A DNA stretch of 64,000 nucleotides from Rhizobium sp. NRK18 (GCF_024385575.1 NZ_JANFMV010000001.1:2261681-2325680); one strand, 5' to 3'. Numbered from the stretch's first letter, positions 1 to 11,409 are shown. Notes: generated from the letters alone by a model not told the origin. Made by a program: numbers and translations.

Positions 1-1
1 G

Positions 2-571
2 ACCAAGCGGCAGATGGCGACCGGACAGCAGTTTCCGAAGGGTTGGGCCAGCCTGGGCCTGATCATCGGCCTGCCGATCCTGGTCTTCCTCGTCATGGGC
101 ATGCCGGTCACCTTCGACATTCCCGTCGCCGGCCGCTTCAACCTCCAGGGCGGATCGCTGATCGGTCCGGAGTTCATGTCGCTCTACCTGGCGCTTTCCT
201 TCTACACGGCAGCCTTCATCGCGGAAATCGTCCGCGGCGGCATCAAGGCGGTCGCCAAGGGCCAGACGGAAGCCGCCAATGCACTTGGCTTAAGGTCCGG
301 CGTCACCACGCGGCTGATCATCATCCCGCAGGCGCTCCGGATCATCATTCCGCCGCTGACCAGCCAGTACCTGAACCTCACCAAGAACTCCTCGCTCGCC
401 GTCGCCGTCGGCTTCGCCGACGTGGTGGCCGTCGGTGGGACGATGCTGAACCAGACCGGCCAGGCCGTCGAAATCGTCGGACTGTGGCTGTTGATCTACC
501 TGTCGATGTCCATCAGCACGGCGATGTTCATGAACTGGTTCAACGCCAAGATGGCACTGGTCGAGAGGTAA
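2..571 (+). CDS. aapQ: AapQ, permease of general L-amino acid ABC transporter (3' part)
   Basis: This is the C-terminal part of an inner-membrane permease of the general L-amino-acid importer AapJQMP. The reading frame is open from base 2, so the N-terminus lies outside the window; about 189 codons are visible of a family usually near 400. It shows several hydrophobic segments and the permease-ATPase coupling loop of the HisM/GlnP family (EAANALGL followed by [13 protein letters not shown]), then a last helix near the C-terminus. It ends 4 bases before aapM and is clearly in one operon with aapM and aapP. The periplasmic binding protein gene aapJ would be expected upstream, outside the window. 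Confidence 0.93.
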   Translation, partial: TKRQMATGQQFPKGWASLGLIIGLPILVFLVMGMPVTFDIPVAGRFNLQGGSLIGPEFMSLYLALSFYTAAFIAEIVRGGIKAVAKGQTEAANALGLRSGVTTRLIIIPQALRIIIPPLTSQYLNLTKNSSLAVAVGFADVVAVGGTMLNQTGQAVEIVGLWLLIYLSMSISTAMFMNWFNAKMALVER

Positions 572-575
572 GCAC

Positions 576-1730
576 ATGGCTACGAAAAACCTTGCCTACG
601 TGCGTGGCGAAATGGCACCGGCCCAGCCGGCGCCATCCAGCGCCGTCGGCCCCATTCACTGGCTCCGCGAGAACCTGCTGGCAACGCCCAAGGACGTCGT
701 ACTGACGATCGTCGCCCTGGCGCTGCTGGCCTACATCCTGCCGGGCATCATCGACTGGCTGCTGATCAATGCCGTCTGGACCGGCAGCGATCGTACCGCC
801 TGCGCCACCATCGCGCAGGGCGGCGTCCTGCCGGACGGCCAGAGCGGCGCATGCTGGGCCTTCGTCGGTGCGAAATTCCAGCAGTTCATCTTCGGTCGCT
901 ATCCGTATGTGGAGCGCTGGCGGCCGATGCTGGTCATGGCGATGTTCGTCGTGCTGCTGATCCCGATGCTGATCCCGAAGGCGCCGTACAAGGGCTGGAA
1001 CGCGTTTCTTCTCTTCCTGGTGCTGCCCTTCGTGTCGTTCTTCCTGCTGCTCGGCGGCTTCGGTCTCCCGCACGTGGAAACGCCGCTCTGGGGCGGACTG
1101 ATGATCACCCTGATCCTGTCCTTCTTCGGTATCGTTGTCTCGCTGCCGGTCGGCATCGTGCTGGCACTCGGACGACGGTCGAACATGCCCGTCATCCGGC
1201 TGCTCTGCGTCGTTTTCATCGAGGTCATCCGCGGCGTTCCGCTGATCACGGTCCTGTTCATGGCGAGCGTCATGCTGCCGCTGTTCCTGCCTGACGGCTG
1301 GACCTTCGACAAGCTCCTGCGCGCGCTCATCGGCGTGTCGCTGTTTTCGTCCGCCTATATGGCGGAAGTGATCCGCGGCGGCCTGCAGGCCATCCCGAAG
1401 GGTCAGTTCGAAGGCGCCGATTCGCTCGGGTTGAGCTACTGGCAGAAAATGCGGCTGATCATCCTGCCGCAGGCCCTCAAGCTTGTCATCCCGGGCATCG
1501 TCAACACCTTCATTGGTCTGTTCAAGGACACCTCGCTCGTCTCCATCATCGGTATGTTCGACCTGCTCGGCATCGTCACGCTGAACTTCTCGGACGCGAA
1601 CTGGGCGACCCCCGTGACGCCGATTACCGCCTTTGTCTTTGCCGGCATGGTCTACTGGATCTTCTGCTTCGGCATGTCGCGGTATTCGCAGTTCATGGAA
1701 CGTCACCTCGACACCGGTCACAAACGCTAA
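576..1730 (+). CDS. aapM: AapM, permease of general L-amino acid ABC transporter
   Basis: Second permease of the Aap importer, 384 residues and full length. An N-terminal cytoplasmic tail is followed by a hydrophobic segment (about residues 38-60), an extracytoplasmic stretch, several further membrane helices, and the EAA coupling loop (EGADSLGL ... [13 protein letters not shown]) that contacts the ATPase. The long insertion between the first and later helices is typical of AapM/BztC and separates it from short HisM-type permeases. It starts 4 bases after aapQ and is followed 21 bases later by aapP, so the three are co-transcribed. The family transports a broad range of L-amino acids, including glutamate and aspartate, in rhizobia. 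Confidence 0.95.
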   Translation: MATKNLAYVRGEMAPAQPAPSSAVGPIHWLRENLLATPKDVVLTIVALALLAYILPGIIDWLLINAVWTGSDRTACATIAQGGVLPDGQSGACWAFVGAKFQQFIFGRYPYVERWRPMLVMAMFVVLLIPMLIPKAPYKGWNAFLLFLVLPFVSFFLLLGGFGLPHVETPLWGGLMITLILSFFGIVVSLPVGIVLALGRRSNMPVIRLLCVVFIEVIRGVPLITVLFMASVMLPLFLPDGWTFDKLLRALIGVSLFSSAYMAEVIRGGLQAIPKGQFEGADSLGLSYWQKMRLIILPQALKLVIPGIVNTFIGLFKDTSLVSIIGMFDLLGIVTLNFSDANWATPVTPITAFVFAGMVYWIFCFGMSRYSQFMERHLDTGHKR

Positions 1731-1751
1731 AAACCTCAGGGGAATACTGAA

Positions 1752-2525
<774 letters not shown>

Positions 2526-2551
2526 TCTGCGGCTTTAATTCAGGCATTACG

Positions 2552-2582
2552 GCGGGGCCTTCACAGGCCCCGCTTTCGTTTG
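2552..2582 (+). terminator. Intrinsic terminator of the aap operon
   Basis: A perfect 9-bp stem (GCGGGGCCT / AGGCCCCGC) with a TCAC loop is followed by TTTCGTTT. It lies 27 bases after the aapP stop codon. Confidence 0.8.
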
Positions 2583-2676
2583 CGTGCAGAGTTCCCTTCC
2601 CGCCCGCCCCGGCAGTTGCGGTCGTGCCAGCCTCATGCATACTGCCCCCTCCAGTTGACCCGTTCCCGGAGGCACC

Positions 2677-4104
2677 ATGTCCCACCATCTCAAGTTCTTC
2701 ATCGACGGCGCATGGGTGGACCCGGACGAGGCGCGGACGCTCGACGTCATCGATCCGTCGACAGAGGAGCCCTTCACGCAGATTGCGATTGGCGGGCCGG
2801 CCGACGTCGACGCTGCGGTGGCGGCGGCCAGACGGGCGTTCGAGACGTTTGCCTTCAGCACGCGGGAAGACCGCCTCGCGCTGCTCAAGCGGATCCTCGC
2901 GGCCTACAACGACCGCTTCGAAGACATCGCTCGGGCCGTCAGCCGGGAAATGGGGGCGCCGATCGCCTTTGCCCGCGACAGCCAGGCATGGGCCGGCCGC
3001 GCCCATCTGGAGGCAACCATTGCCGCCTTCGAAGCCATGCACTTTTCCGAAACGATCGGGACGACGACCGTTCTTCGCGAACCGATCGGCGTCTGCGCGC
3101 TGATCACGCCCTGGAACTGGCCATTGAACCAGATCGTCTGCAAGGTCGCGCCGGCTATTGCCGCCGGTTGCACGGTGGTCCTGAAGCCGTCCGAGATCGC
3201 ACCGATCAGCGGCATCATCTTCGCCGAGGTCATGGAGGCCGCCGGGACGCCGAAGGGCGTGTTCAATCTGATCAACGGCACCGGCCCCGATGTCGGCCAG
3301 GTCATGGCCGGTCATCCCGACGTCGACATGGTGTCCTTCACCGGCTCCACGCGGGCCGGCATCATCGTCGCCCGAACGGCGGCAGACACCGTCAAGCGCG
3401 TCGCACAGGAGCTCGGCGGCAAATCGGCCAACATCATCCTGCCGGATGCCGATTTCGACACCGCCGTCACCGAAGGCGTGAAGGGTTGTTTCGGCAATTC
3501 GGGGCAATCCTGCGATGCCCCGACGCGCATGCTGGTGCCGAAGGACCGGCACGACGAGGCCCTGGCGCTCGCCAGGACCGCCGCGGAGGCTTTCACCACC
3601 GGGGATCCGCGCAAGGCGGAGACCGATCTCGGCCCGGTCGTCAGCCAGGTGCAGTACGACAAGATCCAGCGGCTGATCGAAGCCGGCATCGCCGAAGGCG
3701 CGACGCTCGTGACCGGCGGCCCCGGCCGGCCGGAGGGCCTCAATCGCGGCTACTATGTCCGTCCGACGGTCTTCGGCCATGTCACTCCCGACATGACGAT
3801 CGCGCGGGAGGAAATCTTCGGACCGGTGCTCTCAATCCTCTCCTACGAAGACGAAGAGGAGGCAATCCGCATTGCCAACGACACGGTCTACGGGCTCGCC
3901 GCCTACATCCAGTCCGGCAACATCGAGCATGCCCGCGCGGTGGCAAAGCGCATGCGGGCCGGGTCGGTCTATCTGAACTATCCCGACTGGGACACGTTTG
4001 CGCCGTTTGGCGGCTACAAGCAGTCCGGCAACGGGCGCGAATATGCCGGCTGGGGCATCCACGACTTTCTGGAGATCAAGGGCGTCGTCGGCTGGGGGCA
4101 ATGA
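2677..4104 (+). CDS. Aldehyde dehydrogenase family protein, NAD(P)-dependent
   Basis: Oxidises an aldehyde to the carboxylic acid with NAD(P)+ in the cytoplasm; the substrate cannot be read from sequence. At 475 residues it is a normal-length ALDH. It shows the TPWNWP segment of the cofactor site, the general-base glutamate in ELGGKSAN (about E245), the catalytic cysteine in GQSCDAPTR (C279) and the C-terminal EEIFGPVLS motif. The start is the ATG after GGAGGC with good spacing. It stands alone: the aap terminator precedes it and about 200 non-coding bases follow. Members of this subgroup are often annotated generically or as 3-succinoylsemialdehyde-pyridine dehydrogenase-like, so no gene symbol is given. 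Confidence 0.9.
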   Translation: MSHHLKFFIDGAWVDPDEARTLDVIDPSTEEPFTQIAIGGPADVDAAVAAARRAFETFAFSTREDRLALLKRILAAYNDRFEDIARAVSREMGAPIAFARDSQAWAGRAHLEATIAAFEAMHFSETIGTTTVLREPIGVCALITPWNWPLNQIVCKVAPAIAAGCTVVLKPSEIAPISGIIFAEVMEAAGTPKGVFNLINGTGPDVGQVMAGHPDVDMVSFTGSTRAGIIVARTAADTVKRVAQELGGKSANIILPDADFDTAVTEGVKGCFGNSGQSCDAPTRMLVPKDRHDEALALARTAAEAFTTGDPRKAETDLGPVVSQVQYDKIQRLIEAGIAEGATLVTGGPGRPEGLNRGYYVRPTVFGHVTPDMTIAREEIFGPVLSILSYEDEEEAIRIANDTVYGLAAYIQSGNIEHARAVAKRMRAGSVYLNYPDWDTFAPFGGYKQSGNGREYAGWGIHDFLEIKGVVGWGQ

Positions 4105-4309
4105 CGCTCCCGGAGCGTCGGGACGAATTCGCCACCGTTCAACTGTCTGTCGCCAATCAGCGCGCCGCCGTCCGGTTCAAGCCCTAGTTTCAGGCAGTCG
4201 GCATATGCCCGTCACAGAATCCCGCTAGATCACGATGATCGGCGGGATATCGTTGCGCTGGTCATATTGCATCGCAGCATGATTCTTGTTGATATGTGGA
4301 GGAATCACA

Positions 4310-5749
4310 TTGTCAGCCACGGACACCACCATGAACCGATATGATCTCATCGTCATCGGCAGCGGCCCGGCAGGCCGTCGCGCTGCCATCCAGGCCGCCA
4401 AGCTCGGCAAGGATGTGCTGGTGGTCGAGCAGGGCCGCCGCGTCGGCGGGGTGTCCGTGCATACGGGTACCATCCCTTCCAAAACTCTGCGCGAAACGGC
4501 CCTCAACCTGACCGGCTGGCGCGAGCGCGGCTTCTATGGCCGCTCCTACCGGGTCAAGCAGGAAATCAGCGCCGAGGACCTGCGCATGCGGCTCCTGAAG
4601 ACGCTGGACTATGAAGTCGAGGTGCTGGAGCATCAGTTTGCCCGCAACCACGTGCACCACCTGCGCGGCAAGGCGCATTTCGTCGATCCGCACACGCTGG
4701 AAATCGAGAAGAGCGATGGCGAGATCTTAAGGGTCGAGGGCAGAGCGATCCTGCTCGCGATCGGTACGCGGCCGTTCCGACCGGATTACATTCCCTTCGA
4801 CAACGACGCCATCATCGACAGTGACGAGCTGCTGGAATTGAAGACCCTGCCCCGCTCCCTGGCAGTTATCGGCGCCGGCGTCATCGGCATCGAGTATGCG
4901 ACGATCTTTTCGGCGCTCGACGTTCAGGTAACGCTGATCGAGCCGCGCAACACGATGCTCGACTTCATCGACAAGGAAATCGTCAACGACTTCATCTACC
5001 AGCTGCGCGACCGCAACATGAAGCTGATGCTCGGCGAAACGGCCGAGAAGATCGAGCGCGAGCCGGGCGGAAAATGCCGGATCACGCTGAAGACCGGCCG
5101 GCTGATCACCGCGGACATGGTGCTGTTTGCGGCCGGGCGCATGGGCGCGACCGATACGATCGGGCTGGAGGCTGCGGGCCTGACGGCGGACAGCCGCGGA
5201 CGGCTCAAGGTCAATCCGACGACCTTCCAGACCGATGTGCCGCACATCTACGCCGCCGGCGACGTCGTCGGTTTTCCGTCGCTTGCCTCGACCTCGATGG
5301 AACAGGGGCGGATTGCCGCCCGCCATGCGGTCGGAGCGAGCCATGCCGATCCGCCGCACTATTTCCCCTATGGCATCTATGCCGTGCCGGAAATTTCCAC
5401 CTGCGGCCTGACGGAGGAAGAAGTAAAGGAGCGCGGCATTCCCTATGAATGCGGCATTGCGCGTTTCCGCGAGACCTCCCGCGGCCATATCATGGGCCTC
5501 GACACCGGTCTCCTCAAGCTGATCTTCTCGCTGAAGACGCGCCGCCTGCTCGGCATCCACATCGTCGGCGAAGGCGCGACCGAGCTCGTCCATATCGGCC
5601 AGGCCGTGCTCAACCTCAAGGGAACGGTCGAATACTTCGTCGAGAACACCTTCAACTACCCGACGCTGGCGGAGGCCTACAAGATCGCCGGTCTCGACGC
5701 CTGGAACCGCATGGGCGAGCTGCGCGACGAAGCCAAGGCAGCGGAATAA
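4310..5749 (+). CDS. sthA: Soluble (Si-specific) NAD(P)+ transhydrogenase
   Basis: Flavoprotein that transfers hydride between NADPH and NAD+, helping to balance the two cofactor pools in the cytoplasm. It shows the FAD fold (IGSGPAGRRAA), the NAD(P) fold (VIGAGVIGIEYA), a second FAD motif (YAAGDVVGFP) and the C-terminal dimerisation domain. The segment equivalent to the redox-active disulfide of lipoamide dehydrogenase reads GGVSVHTGTIPSKT: both cysteines are replaced, which argues for SthA rather than a disulfide reductase. The TTG at 4310 is chosen because GGAGG (4298-4302) sits 7 bases upstream; an ATG at 4331 has no such site and gives a 7-residue shorter protein. It converges on the chemoreceptor gene. 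Confidence 0.92.
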   Translation: MSATDTTMNRYDLIVIGSGPAGRRAAIQAAKLGKDVLVVEQGRRVGGVSVHTGTIPSKTLRETALNLTGWRERGFYGRSYRVKQEISAEDLRMRLLKTLDYEVEVLEHQFARNHVHHLRGKAHFVDPHTLEIEKSDGEILRVEGRAILLAIGTRPFRPDYIPFDNDAIIDSDELLELKTLPRSLAVIGAGVIGIEYATIFSALDVQVTLIEPRNTMLDFIDKEIVNDFIYQLRDRNMKLMLGETAEKIEREPGGKCRITLKTGRLITADMVLFAAGRMGATDTIGLEAAGLTADSRGRLKVNPTTFQTDVPHIYAAGDVVGFPSLASTSMEQGRIAARHAVGASHADPPHYFPYGIYAVPEISTCGLTEEEVKERGIPYECGIARFRETSRGHIMGLDTGLLKLIFSLKTRRLLGIHIVGEGATELVHIGQAVLNLKGTVEYFVENTFNYPTLAEAYKIAGLDAWNRMGELRDEAKAAE

Positions 5750-5786
5750 GCCAGAACACACCTCTGCGAGGTAATTGCATGCAAAC

Positions 5787-5812
5787 GGCCTCCCGCATAC
5801 GGGAGGGAGGCC
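5787..5812. terminator. Probable bidirectional terminator between sthA and chemoreceptor gene
   Basis: The inverted repeat GGCCTCCC ... GGGAGGCC (alternatively CCTCCCG-CATA-CGGGAGG) lies between two convergent genes. The T tracts are short on both sides, so efficiency is uncertain. Confidence 0.55.
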
Positions 5813-5840
5813 GTCTGTATTTGGGCGACTTGCCTTGTGC

Positions 5841-7550
5841 TCAGGCGGCGTTCTGACGGCGCGGCTTGTGATTGGCTGCATCCGAACCCGGTTCGCGGAT
5901 CGTACCGCGCCGGTTGAGCTTGAAGCGATTGACCAGTTCGGCAAGGCGCGCCGCTCCAGAGGCAAGACGCTCGCTGATGTGGGCCGTATTGCCCACGAGG
6001 CCGGAGTTCTGCTGTGTCATCTGGTCGAGCTGGTTGACCGCGGAGTTGATTTCTCCGAGGCTCGTCGACTGTTCTCTGGCCGCCGTGTTGATGGCATCGA
6101 CATTGCGGTCGATGGCTTCGACCAACTCTTCGATCTTCTTCAGCGCCTCACCGGTTTCGCCGACGAACCGGACCCCCTCGCCCACTTCCTTTGACGAATT
6201 GTTGATCAACCCGGCAATTTCCTTGGCAGCGTTCGCCGATCGTTGCGCCAGGTCGCGGACCTCCTGCGCGACGACGGCGAAGCCCTTGCCCGCGTCGCCC
6301 GCACGCGCCGCCTCGACGCCGGCGTTGAGTGCCAGGAGGTTGGTCTGAAAGGCGATCTGGTCGATCACGTCGATGATCTTGCCAATCTCCTGCGAGGCAC
6401 TCTGGATCCGGTTGATTGCCTGGATGGCATTCCCCACGACGTCTACCGACGCGGAGGCAGCCTTGCGGGCATCGCCGACCAGGCGGCGCGTCTCATGGGT
6501 GCGCTCGGAGGATTGACGGACCGTCACGGTAATTTCCTCCAGCGCGGCCGATGTCTGCTCCAACGCCGCGGCCTGCTGCTCGGTGCGCCGTGCCAGGCCT
6601 TCAGAGGCGCTGCTCATCTGCTGGCTCTCGCCGGCAAGGTCATTGGTCTGCTTGAGAACCTCAACCAGCGTCTCCTGGAACTTGGCGATCGACGTGTTGA
6701 AGTCTGTGCGCAGATGGTCAAATTCCGGAATGAACGGCTCGTCGATCGTGATGCGGATATTGCAATCCGACAGGCGGTTGAGGCCGGCGCCGACCGCTTC
6801 CAACGCCTTGACGCGTCCCGAGACGTCGCTCGCAAACTTGACCACCTTGATCACGCGGCCGTCCGCGCCCATCACCGGATTGTACGACGCCTGGATAAAG
6901 ACCTTCTCACCATTTTTGGCGATACGGGTAAACTGATCGGACTTGAAATGGCCGGCCGCCAGATCCCGCCAGAAAGCGGTGTATTGTGGATTGCGGACAT
7001 AGTCCGCCTCGCAGAACATCGAGTGGTGCTTGCCGCGAATTTCCGACAGTTCGTAGCCGAATGTCTTGAGGAAATTGCCATTGGCGGTGATGATCTCACC
7101 CTTCGGTGTGAACTCGATGATGGCCTGGGCCCTGTCAAGAGCCTCCAACTTCCCCTCGTTCTCGATGCTCGCCAGCTTTTTGGCGGTGATGTCGGTGGCA
7201 AGCTTCACGATCCGGTAGGGCTTGCCACGCTTGAAGATCGGATTATAGGTGGCCTCGATCCAGACCTCACGTCCGCCCTTGCCATAGCGCTTGAACTGGC
7301 CTTGTTCGTATCGGCCCTCACCAAGCCTCTGCCAGAAATCCCGATAGGCATTCGATTCCGCTTCGGCAGGATCGACAAACAACCGGTGCTTCTTCCCGAT
7401 GATGTCGGCACGTTGATAGCCGAGCGCATCGCAGAAGTTCTTATTGGCATTGAGGATCGTTCCGGTCAGATCGAATTCGATGACCGCATGGGATTTGTCA
7501 ACGGCCGCCAGCAGCGACTTTTCATATCCGCCGAAATCAATTGGAAACAT
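5841..7550 (-). CDS. Methyl-accepting chemotaxis protein, soluble, with two PAS domains
   Basis: Chemoreceptor of 569 residues that should control CheA through its C-terminal hairpin. No transmembrane segment is visible, so it is probably cytoplasmic. Two PAS domains lie in tandem (about residues 15-125 and 135-245), each followed by a PAC-like end (IVKLATDIT and VVKFASDVS). They are linked to a MCP signalling domain with the conserved tip [20 protein letters not shown] and the adjacent [12 protein letters not shown]. There is no C-terminal CheR/CheB pentapeptide. The architecture resembles the soluble rhizobial receptor McpY, which I give as a comparison rather than an orthology claim. The ligand or redox cue sensed by the PAS domains is unknown. 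Confidence 0.92.
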   Translation of the reverse strand: MFPIDFGGYEKSLLAAVDKSHAVIEFDLTGTILNANKNFCDALGYQRADIIGKKHRLFVDPAEAESNAYRDFWQRLGEGRYEQGQFKRYGKGGREVWIEATYNPIFKRGKPYRIVKLATDITAKKLASIENEGKLEALDRAQAIIEFTPKGEIITANGNFLKTFGYELSEIRGKHHSMFCEADYVRNPQYTAFWRDLAAGHFKSDQFTRIAKNGEKVFIQASYNPVMGADGRVIKVVKFASDVSGRVKALEAVGAGLNRLSDCNIRITIDEPFIPEFDHLRTDFNTSIAKFQETLVEVLKQTNDLAGESQQMSSASEGLARRTEQQAAALEQTSAALEEITVTVRQSSERTHETRRLVGDARKAASASVDVVGNAIQAINRIQSASQEIGKIIDVIDQIAFQTNLLALNAGVEAARAGDAGKGFAVVAQEVRDLAQRSANAAKEIAGLINNSSKEVGEGVRFVGETGEALKKIEELVEAIDRNVDAINTAAREQSTSLGEINSAVNQLDQMTQQNSGLVGNTAHISERLASGAARLAELVNRFKLNRRGTIREPGSDAANHKPRRQNAA

Positions 7551-7699
7551 GGGCCTTTTTCACTCCATCACTTGTTGCTGGAGAGACTGTTATGTTTGCC
7601 TTACTAAGTCATTAACCAATTGTTTCACAATGAAAATAATTATCCGCCAGATGCCCTGCAAAAAGCACGTCAGATATCCGTCGCGACGGGGGCGAGGCA

Positions 7700-7730
7700 G
7701 AAACAATTTGGGAGGCCGAAGCCTCCCAAA
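7700..7730 (-). terminator. Intrinsic terminator of tig
   Basis: On the minus strand a 10-bp stem (TTTGGGAGGC / GCCTCCCAAA) closes on a TTCG tetraloop and is followed by TTGTTTC. It starts just after the tig stop codon. Confidence 0.75.
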
Positions 7731-7737
7731 TGTCTGA

Positions 7738-9234
7738 TCACTCAGCGGCGTCGTCCGCCTTCTTCTTTTTCGGAGCCGCCTTCTTCTTCGGAGCGGCTTC
7801 TTCTTCGCTGGCCTCGGCGGCGTCGGCTGCTTCAGCCTTTGCCTTCTTCGGGGCTGCCTTCTTCTTCGGCGCTGCCTTCTTCTCTTCCGAGCCTTCGGCT
7901 TCATCGTCGGCCATCAGCTCTTCCTTGCTGACGGTCTTGTCGGTGACCTTCACTTCGCCGAGCAGGTGGTCGACCACCTTTTCTTCGAAGATCGGGGCGC
8001 GCAGCGAGGCGGAAGCGCCGGGCGTGTTGCGGAAGAAGTTGATGATTTCCTTCTCCTGGCCCGGGAAGTTGCGCAGCTGGTCGTAGAGAGCGCGCTGCAT
8101 TTCGTCTTCGGTCACTTCGATGCCGGCCTTTTCGCCGATTTCGGAGAGAACGAGGCCGAGACGGACGCGGCGTTCAGCAAGCTTGGTGTACTCCTCGCGT
8201 GCCTTTTCTTCCGTCGTGTCTTCGTCTTCGAAGGTCTTGCCGGACTGTTCCAGGTCGGTGTTGATCTGGCGCCAGATGTTTTCGAACTCGGCGTCCACGA
8301 GCGACTGCGGCGTGTCGAACTTGTAGAGTTCGTCAAGCTGGTCGAGGATCTGACGCTTGACCTTCTGGCGCGTGACCTGACCGTACTGGCCCTCGATCTG
8401 GCTGCGGACGATTTCCTTCAGCTTGTCGGCGGATTCGAGGCCGAGCTTGGAAGCGAGGTCGTCATTGATCTCGACTTCGCCCGGGGCCGCCACTTCCTTG
8501 ACCTTGACGTCGAAGGTGGCTTCCTTGCCGGCAAGGTTTGCCGCCGGATATTCTTCCGGGAAGGTCACGGTGATGGTCTTCTCGTCGCCGGCCTTGACGC
8601 CGACGAGCTGATCTTCGAAGCCCGGGATGAAGCGGCCGGAGCCGAGAACCAGATCGGCATCTTCTGCAGCGCCGCCTTCGAAGGCTTCGCCGTCAACCTT
8701 GCCGAGGTAATCCATGGTGACGCGGTCGCCATTGGCGGCCTTGCCCTTCTTGGCTTCGAAGGAACGGGCGCTCTCGGCGATCTTGAGGATCTGCTCGGTA
8801 ACTTCCTCTTCCTCGATCTCGACGACTTCGCGGGTCACCTTGATGCCATCGACCGACTTCAGTTCGATCGGCGGGATGACTTCATAGGAGAGCGTGAATT
8901 CGAAATCGGCTTCAGCGGACAGGATCTTGTCGGCTTCGGCTTCGTCTTCGGTCATGGCGACGGCCGGCTGGGTCGCAGACTTTTCGCCACGCTCGGAGAG
9001 GATTTCGGTCGGCTTTTCACGAACGATCTCGTTGACGAGTTCGGCCATGATCGACTTGCCGTAAACCTTCTTCAGGTGCGAGACCGGCACCTTGCCGGGG
9101 CGGAAGCCGTTGATGCGAACCTTGTCCTTGGCTTCCGCCAGGCGCTCGTTCATCTTCGCTTCCATGTCTTTCGCCGGAACGACGACCTTGATTTCGCGCT
9201 TCAGCCCTTCAGCGAGCGTTTCGATAACCTGCAT
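7738..9234 (-). CDS. tig: Trigger factor, ribosome-associated chaperone and prolyl isomerase
   Basis: Binds at the ribosomal exit tunnel and folds nascent chains. The 498-residue protein has the N-terminal ribosome-binding domain with the signature GFRPGKVP, then the FKBP-type PPIase domain (around 150-245; [10 protein letters not shown]...[13 protein letters not shown]) and the C-terminal substrate-binding domain. The last roughly 50 residues are a low-complexity tail of repeated [11 protein letters not shown] units mixed with acidic patches, longer than in the E. coli protein. The ATG at 9234 is chosen (GAAGG 9 bases upstream, MQVIETL N-terminus); the frame is open further upstream to 9336 but that extension is not part of the family. 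It stands alone, without clpP or lon beside it. Confidence 0.96.
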   Translation of the reverse strand: MQVIETLAEGLKREIKVVVPAKDMEAKMNERLAEAKDKVRINGFRPGKVPVSHLKKVYGKSIMAELVNEIVREKPTEILSERGEKSATQPAVAMTEDEAEADKILSAEADFEFTLSYEVIPPIELKSVDGIKVTREVVEIEEEEVTEQILKIAESARSFEAKKGKAANGDRVTMDYLGKVDGEAFEGGAAEDADLVLGSGRFIPGFEDQLVGVKAGDEKTITVTFPEEYPAANLAGKEATFDVKVKEVAAPGEVEINDDLASKLGLESADKLKEIVRSQIEGQYGQVTRQKVKRQILDQLDELYKFDTPQSLVDAEFENIWRQINTDLEQSGKTFEDEDTTEEKAREEYTKLAERRVRLGLVLSEIGEKAGIEVTEDEMQRALYDQLRNFPGQEKEIINFFRNTPGASASLRAPIFEEKVVDHLLGEVKVTDKTVSKEELMADDEAEGSEEKKAAPKKKAAPKKAKAEAADAAEASEEEAAPKKKAAPKKKKADDAAE

Positions 9235-9436
9235 TGTCTTACCTTCACTTCGTAGCGGCCGTGACGGGACAGCCGATCGTTTCTCTGCCGATGCGGGAGC
9301 GTCCGTCCTGCCGCGACGTGTCAAATTCCTAGGCATTCCAGCGGGCTGACGTAAGCCTCAGCCGGATGCCGCGCTTATCCCGGATACGCTCTCAATGCTA
9401 TCAAGAGTTCCGTTCCTCCCAGCCCGATCGCAATAG

Positions 9437-9521
<85 letters not shown>

Positions 9522-9706
9522 TCTCCAGATTGCCGCAGGCCATGAAAACATGGGCCCTCCGGGAAGCGGCGTCTCTATATCATCCGAACTGCCAAGCGCA
9601 AAGGAAAAATGACGGTTTGGCAACAGGATCGGCGCGGTCCCGCGATCCTTTGCTTTCAAAGGCGGACATTACGTAACGTAAATCGTCGTTTCGCCTTGCC
9701 GTTGCG

Positions 9707-10306
9707 TCAGTAGAGCGGCTCTTCGTAGGCCGGTTTGCCGTCATTATAAAGTGCGCGGATCTGCGGCTTGCCGTCTCTCGAGACCCGTACGGCCACCTGC
9801 AGCTTGCCTTCGTTGCGCAGATCCTCAAGGGCCTTGCCCTCGCCTTCGGGAACATAATAGCGTTCGATGCCGTAGGTGACCCTGAAATCCGTCGCGTACT
9901 GGTAATCCGTGTAGCGGAACGGCAATGTCCTGATGACCACCTCGCCGTCGGCTGCCGGCCCGGAATCGCCGAAGGTCGCACCAGCGACGCCGTATGTCCC
10001 GTCCTCCTGCTTCTTCAACCGCACCGACAGGGTGACGGCGTCGCCCGGTGACGGTTTCGGCCCCGCCACCAGCGCCCTCGGCACGGTGGAAATGTCGTAG
10101 TTCAGGGTCACGTAGTCACCGCGCAGGAAATCGCGCGGATCGACGGCGCGGGTCTGCAGCAACACTTCCGCGCCATCGCGCAGGATCGCCGCCCTCGCCC
10201 ACGTCATGTAGCCGATCAGGCCGATCTGCAGGACCACCATGCAGAGGGCAGCGACGACGAGCCTTGTCCGGGTGCGATTCGACATGCCGAATGTTGCCTC
10301 GCTCAT
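9707..10306 (-). CDS. GDYXXLXY domain-containing membrane-anchored protein
   Basis: Protein of 199 residues with one N-terminal membrane segment (about residues 15-37) and an extracytoplasmic domain. The family signature GDYVTLNY is present near residue 63. Its function is not known. It overlaps the upstream DUF2157 gene by 4 bases (ATGA type), so the two are translationally coupled. The same pair occurs together, sometimes fused, in many bacteria, which suggests that they act as one membrane complex. Confidence 0.88.
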   Translation of the reverse strand: MSEATFGMSNRTRTRLVVAALCMVVLQIGLIGYMTWARAAILRDGAEVLLQTRAVDPRDFLRGDYVTLNYDISTVPRALVAGPKPSPGDAVTLSVRLKKQEDGTYGVAGATFGDSGPAADGEVVIRTLPFRYTDYQYATDFRVTYGIERYYVPEGEGKALEDLRNEGKLQVAVRVSRDGKPQIRALYNDGKPAYEEPLY

Positions 10307-11409
10307 GCCGACACCTCCTTCGGCTTGGCCGCCAGCCGTTTCTCCAGCCGGATGACGGCGAAGGCGGCCAGCGCGACGAAGACACCGGACAGGAGGAAGA
10401 AGCCGGACGTGCCGATCAGGCTCCCGATCGTCTCGTTGCAGAGATAGATGAGTTCGGCGGCAAAGATGAGGTAGGCGAGATAGCGGACGATGCCGTTGTC
10501 GCGGCCGTTCAGCATCAGGGCGACGACCGTGGCGACGATCACCGCGACCGCGACGGAAATCCTGCCGGCCGTTCCATCAAACCGGTCATGCAGGAATGCG
10601 AGGCCGGCAATCATCAGCAGGAAGACATAGGTCGCCGGAATGCCTCCGGCAGCCGCGTTGGCACTGCGCAACGGCGATATCGGCAGGACCGCCGTCAGGA
10701 ACGCCGCCGCGCCGGCCAGCGTATAGACAATCGCCAGCGCGTCATTCTCGTGCTCGAAATAGAACCAGAACAACCAGGCGAGAATCAGCAGATAGGAGAA
10801 ATGCCGCGCCCGCGCCGGGCCTGTGTAGTAGACCAGTGCAATGATCGCAGCCGCCATCGCAAGCGGCATCAGGCCCTGGACCGAGTTCCAGGCCGAATAA
10901 TCGTCGAACATCAGATTGCTGAAATAGGCCCAGGAGAGAAAGCCAGCGATCACCGTCGGCCCGCCGGATCTGAACAGCACCGCTGCCAGCATGGCAAACA
11001 GGAACCAGGTCATCAGGAAGGTCTGACTGTCGCCGGAGATGTGATACATCTGCGCCGTCAGCGACACCGTGCCACCGAAGCACAGAACCGCGAGGATCAG
11101 GAGCGCCCCGCCGAGATAGTCGGCCCCTCTGATGAAGAAGGCTGCGGCCCCCATATAAAAGGCCGTGACGAGGGCCAGCATCGAAACAAGCCGCACGCCA
11201 CGCGGCAGCGCATCCCAGTTCGAGGCGATCAGCATGGCGATCGCGGCCGCGATCAGCAGCGCAGAGAGAACCATCAGCACGCGGCCGACGCTGAAGGCGC
11301 CGGAGGGTCGCGCGTCATACTCCGCGAGCATGGCATCGGCGGCGGGCCTGCCGACCAGCCCCTGCGCCACCCAGCGCTCCATATCCTGCTGCAAGCGATT
11401 CCTGTACAT
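10303..11409 (-). CDS. DUF2157 domain-containing integral membrane protein
   Basis: Polytopic protein of about 368 residues. A short soluble N-terminal DUF2157 domain (about residues 1-40, RLQQDMERWVAQGLV) is followed by ten or more hydrophobic helices. No enzymatic motif is evident and the function is unknown. The ATG at 11409 is chosen because GAGGGG lies just upstream and the family domain begins here; the frame is open further upstream to 11484. The stop codon overlaps the start of the GDYXXLXY gene. Confidence 0.87.
   Translation of the reverse strand: MYRNRLQQDMERWVAQGLVGRPAADAMLAEYDARPSGAFSVGRVLMVLSALLIAAAIAMLIASNWDALPRGVRLVSMLALVTAFYMGAAAFFIRGADYLGGALLILAVLCFGGTVSLTAQMYHISGDSQTFLMTWFLFAMLAAVLFRSGGPTVIAGFLSWAYFSNLMFDDYSAWNSVQGLMPLAMAAAIIALVYYTGPARARHFSYLLILAWLFWFYFEHENDALAIVYTLAGAAAFLTAVLPISPLRSANAAAGGIPATYVFLLMIAGLAFLHDRFDGTAGRISVAVAVIVATVVALMLNGRDNGIVRYLAYLIFAAELIYLCNETIGSLIGTSGFFLLSGVFVALAAFAVIRLEKRLAAKPKEVSA

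Noticed and set aside
4310-5749. Lipoamide dehydrogenase or another disulfide reductase
   Set aside because: Both redox cysteines of that family are replaced (S and T in GGVSVHTGTIPSK), and no 2-oxoacid dehydrogenase genes are near.
9235-9336. Longer trigger factor starting at 9336
   Set aside because: The extension is Arg/Ser-rich, unlike the family, and the ATG at 9234 has a good ribosome-binding site.
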